This document shows, in pieces, positions 60,272 through 64,000 of a stretch of 64,000 bases of DNA. The position numbers and the translations under genes are program-made. Position 1 is the stretch's first letter, and each line of letters opens with the position of its first letter. The DNA lies in the NCBI GenBank assembly GCA_965153455.1, contig OZ234495.1, positions 19,278,875 to 19,342,874 of the forward strand, read 5' to 3'. This stretch comes from Sphagnum compactum. Taxonomy: Eukaryota > Bryophyta > Sphagnopsida > Sphagnales. The notes under the pieces are model-generated. The model worked only from the letters and a program-made list of their open reading frames with translations. It did no database searches and was not told where the DNA came from.

Positions 60272-63200
60272 TCACTTGACATTGTTGAAAATTTTGTCAT
60301 TCCTATCCAACCATGTGGCCCAAAGTACTAGGCCTTTAACTAACATCCAAATGCAAGAGAATTGCATATAGGCCTTAGGCAACTTTATAATGAATAGGCA
60401 TCGCTTCGCATCAAAGGCCTTTTTCCTCCCTCTCCTTTGTGGTCTGTCTAAGAGACTATGAATGATGGCAAAGGCCCATTCCCAAGATTTTAACACGTGG
60501 AGCCATTTTGTACACGATTGTGCCTTCAGGGATTCCTAGTTCTTCCACTATGTTTGAGCATCATGGCTAAAAGTCTTGTGTAGTTGCAAAGACCACATAA
60601 GGGTTGGGATCTTCTTCATTTGAAAAAATACCCAACCACTTTCCTTTTCTTGTTTGGGTAGTAGGACATGTAAGCTCTTCAAAAAGGCTTGACATAATTA
60701 TGTTCCAAATCACTTTTTCAGCCTCTTCACAACCAAATATCTTTCTTGCTTCCTTCCAAGATTTGAAACCACACTCTTTCACGTTCCAAAAGTTAGTAAT
60801 CTTTGGAAGGTCGTTCCTATGTAGTTCTGTTGCTCTCAAAATTGAAATCCCAAATTCTCCCCCCCTAAACTGAATAACCCACCAAATTTTCACATTCTTT
60901 ATGTCTCCCAACAATTGGGGGGAACATTCACTAGCCTTTTTAAACAGAGATTTCCATGATCTCATGATCCTCCCCAAAACTTTAAATCCTAGTTTAGACA
61001 CTTGTGAATGTGAGAACATCCAATGCCACTTTTCACTAATTTTGCTTTGATGGGGCACATCTATAGAGTTTGAATCGAATTATGCTCTTCAAATTGAATT
61101 TTCCTGGTTTAACGCAAACATGACCCATTTACACAAGAATGATGAGAGAATGTCTTTCAAGTCTATCAAACTTGTTACCTAACCCACTTGCCTTTTTCCT
61201 TACACAACAATCCTTTCATTTCACTCTCATCCTTGTTTTGCTCTCTACCAATCCATAAGTAATTATGTAGGATAATTTTGCACCTTTGGATCACCTTTTT
61301 GGAGCTAGCCCAAACACTCAAAACAAACCAAAGGGAGGAAGCAAGGATGGAATTGATCACCAACACCTTGTTTGTCAAAGGGAGGTGCACCATGTACTAA
61401 TACCTCATTTTTTTCCTCAAGGTCTCCCAACCAAGGACTCATCAATGTTCTTCATGTCCACATCAGTTCCAAGGGGGTGACCAAGAATTTGGATACATCT
61501 CCTTCCACCCACCTCCACTCGCATAACACACACCATGGTGACTTAGGTTGTTTGTATGCCTTCCAATATCCTTGGTTTTTTTCTTAGTTTAAGTCCAAGC
61601 TAAATGTTACAAGGAAATTTTCCAAAAGCTTAATCACATTCTTCACATTGTCTTTGTCACCTCCAAGTGTTAACCATGTGTCATCTCCATATTATGAGAT
61701 GATTTGTTGTTCTTATTCCTCTATAAGTTTTATTCCTTGGATTACACTTTCCTTAGCAGTTTAATTCACCATCACATTCAACATTTTCCTTATGATGAGG
61801 AAGAGATGTGGTGTTAGTGGATAGCCTTGCCTAATTCCTCTTCTAATCTCAAATGTTTTTGTCATTTTGCCATTTAAGTTTATTGTAGCCTTCACATTTG
61901 CAAACAATACTTGGACCATTGTGATGAACTCAACTGCTATTCGGATTTTTCCCATGGTTTGGAAGAGAAATTCTCACACCACTTTGTTGTAGGCCGTAGC
62001 AAAATCAAGTTTCCTAAAAATCTAGTTGTTGTTTTGTTCATTTGGCCCAATCAATAGTTTCATGTGCCAAGAAAACATTATCAAGATTACTATCTCAATG
62101 GTAAATGCAATTTGATCATTGTTTATTACTTCCATGAGTAATGGTTGTAGCTTTAGTTGTAAGGCCTTGGCATAAATTTTGTATGTGGTATTGAGAAAGG
62201 TTATAGAGTGTTAGTTGCACAATTCTTCTCATGTCAACTTTGAAAATTAAGGTAATTAAATATTTATTAACACCTTTGGGAAACTTTCTTTGACTAGCCT
62301 CTTGGATCATTTTAATATACTCCCTTCCTATCACATGTCAAAACCTCACATAAATTTTTGTCATCACCCAATCGAGGCCAAATCTCAGCAACCTTCAAAA
62401 GTTCAAGTTCTATGATTGGCATTTGCAGGACTTCATTCATGCCATTTGTGAACTTGGTTGGAATTTTCTCTAGAATTTCCTCCCTAGTTTGCTCAATTTG
62501 ATGGGTGGGAGTTGGGGCCTTGTACAAGGCTTGATTAAATTCATAGCAAGTGGCCTCCATATCTTTGCTATCTGTGAGTATGTTCCCATCCCGATCTTTC
62601 AATGCCATGATGAGTGAAGTAGTTGAACGCACTTTGATAGCGGAGAAAAATTCTTTGTTCATGGTGTTACCCTTGTCTTTCCATCGGATTTTGGCTTGGA
62701 TGTAGTAGCCCGTCACCTTGATGTACTCTAGCTCTTTTAACTTCTCCCTTGTATTGTCCACCAACCTTTATAAATCTTCATCAGAGGAGTTAGAATGAAG
62801 TTACTTCATCACTGCCCCAAGTTGAGTCTTTAACCACTCCTCATCCTACTTGAACTACTTAGCTCTCACCAGACAAAAACCCTTGTACCATTTCACAACT
62901 CTTTTCATCTTGGCAAAGAATGTGGCCTCTAACGAAGAGCTTTCTTAAAGTTCTTTCATCTTTTCAATAGCTTCATCAAAGTATCTAATGTTCATTTTCT
63001 AGTAGGATCCTCTAGTCCTTTTTTCTTCCATTATGTTGATTACACTTGAAATAGGTTGGTGGTTTGATTTGGAAGCATCTCCCCTTACAAAGTATTGAAG
63101 AACTTTCAATCTCTGACATGTACTACGGCCCTTTGTCATGTAGAGCTTATCCAACCTAGCAAAAACTCTTGCATTGTTATGCCTAAAATTATCCCAAGAA

Positions 63201-63799
63201 AATTTTAGTCCATTTTGTGAATGTATGGGCTTTTTAATGTTTAGAACATCTTTTAGCTTTAATTACCATCCAAACTTGTTTTTATTTTATTTGCCAGCAT
63301 GTTTTATCCTCCATTTTTTCAACTATGTTCAAGTCTCCACAAAAAATCCAATCACAATCTTTGGGTAGGTCCAACAACATTTGTTCCCAATATTGACACC
63401 TCTTTGAGGTAGCACGTGGTGCATAAACATTTATTAGACCTAAATTGCCTCTTGGGAGCCCTTTAAATTAAATCCACTTGGCCCTGTTCTCTCTAATTAC
63501 CCCCTAATGTGTAGCCAAGTTGGCCCATCGTTCATGCATCAGGATTCTTGTCCCACCTTTGCTTGCTCCCATGCTCCTATCCTATGTTGAATACCTAGGT
63601 AAAGCTTTTGTAAACTATCTTGGAGCTTTCTTCCACACAACTTTACCAACTTCATTAACCTTATCTCCTTTTAGCTTGTGCTTTTGGATGAAGAGAAAGT
63701 CTGGCGAAAGATGGATACCTTTTAGGTAAAGCCTTAATTCTGCACTCCTATTTCCATGTTTCACTTTTCAACATTATATGAAAGAATGTGGATTTTCAT
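60272..63799 (-). mobile_element. Decayed LINE (non-LTR retrotransposon), ORF2 region
   Basis: Read leftward, an APE-type endonuclease begins at about 63799 (MKIHILSYNV), with FLFIQKHKL near 63690, VNVYAPRATSKR and the catalytic-type GDLNIVE at about 63430-63310. A linker follows (the 150-codon frame 62764-62312). Reverse transcriptase blocks then appear: LITLIFKVD near 62255, GIRQGYPLTPHLF near 61815 and YGDD at 61691-61680 in the place of the usual Y/FADD. The C-terminal part has NKVLVINSILASSLWFVLSVWA (61367), IWWVIQFRGGEFGI (60885) and LVLWATWLDRNDKIFNN (60320), typical of plant LINEs. Many stops and frame changes show it is dead. No clear target duplication was found; the 5' end and ORF1 may lie beyond the window. 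Confidence 0.88.
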
Positions 63800-64000
63800 G
63801 ATGCACCTGGTTTTTTGTTGTTGGGATGTTGTTTATGTGTTACCCCTTCATGATTACCTAACTATCCACCTTTCTTGAATCCCCAGATGTCCACACCTAA
63901 CAGTTGCCTTATTTGCATTGTGACAAAGTTGAGGGTTCTCTTCCATTTCCTTTGGCTATGGCTTTAATAACTCTCAAGTTATTTTCCTTTCCTTCAACTT
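63800..64000 (-). other. Sequence 5' of the LINE ORF2
   Basis: Probably LINE 5' region or ORF1/ORF2 junction, too short and decayed to identify. Confidence 0.3.

Overview
This window looks like nuclear DNA of a land plant. It has GT-AG introns, scattered TTTAGGG-type telomere motifs and AAACCCTA teloboxes, an AT-rich and gene-poor layout, and relics of LINE, hAT and CENP-B/pogo-type transposons. The plant-type genes are a plantacyanin, a GT17 glycosyltransferase and a thioredoxin-like 4 protein. The large empty spacers and the style of the transposon remnants would suit a seed-free vascular plant or a gymnosperm, but nothing here fixes the species.

Layout. 0-1.6 kb: first exon of a minus-strand type II membrane protein that runs off the left edge. 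5.5-7.0 kb (-): complete three-exon thioredoxin-like 4 gene, with a three-copy tandem repeat just upstream. 8.4-12.2 kb: small transposon-like elements (a palindrome-rich repeat, a 379-bp inverted-repeat element, a 154-bp mini-CACTA). 12-27 kb: AT-rich spacer with no recognisable gene. 27.1-28.8 kb: a 322-bp MITE, then an intronless gene for a small three-helix membrane protein of unknown function. 29-42 kb: spacer with tandem repeats and a decayed hAT transposase (34.6-35.8 kb, -). 43.0-45.4 kb (+): three-exon GT17 gene preceded by three tandem copies of a ~232-bp telobox-bearing unit. 45.9-47.3 kb: a cluster of short tandem duplications. 48.9-52.6 kb (+): a decayed CENP-B/pogo-type transposase lying between two unrelated arrays that both have a unit of about 143 bp. 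56.0-56.6 kb (-): two-exon plantacyanin. 60.3-63.8 kb (-): a decayed LINE with endonuclease, reverse transcriptase and C-terminal domains.

The five host genes do not form a pathway. They act in plastid redox (predicted), the Golgi (GT17), the cell wall or apoplast (plantacyanin) and membranes (two unassigned proteins). The most distinctive non-genic signal is a dispersed repeat of roughly 150-220 bp, seen about eleven times in both orientations and centred on the 14-bp palindrome AGCCAAATTTGGCT. One copy carries a TATAAATA box upstream of the unknown membrane-protein gene.
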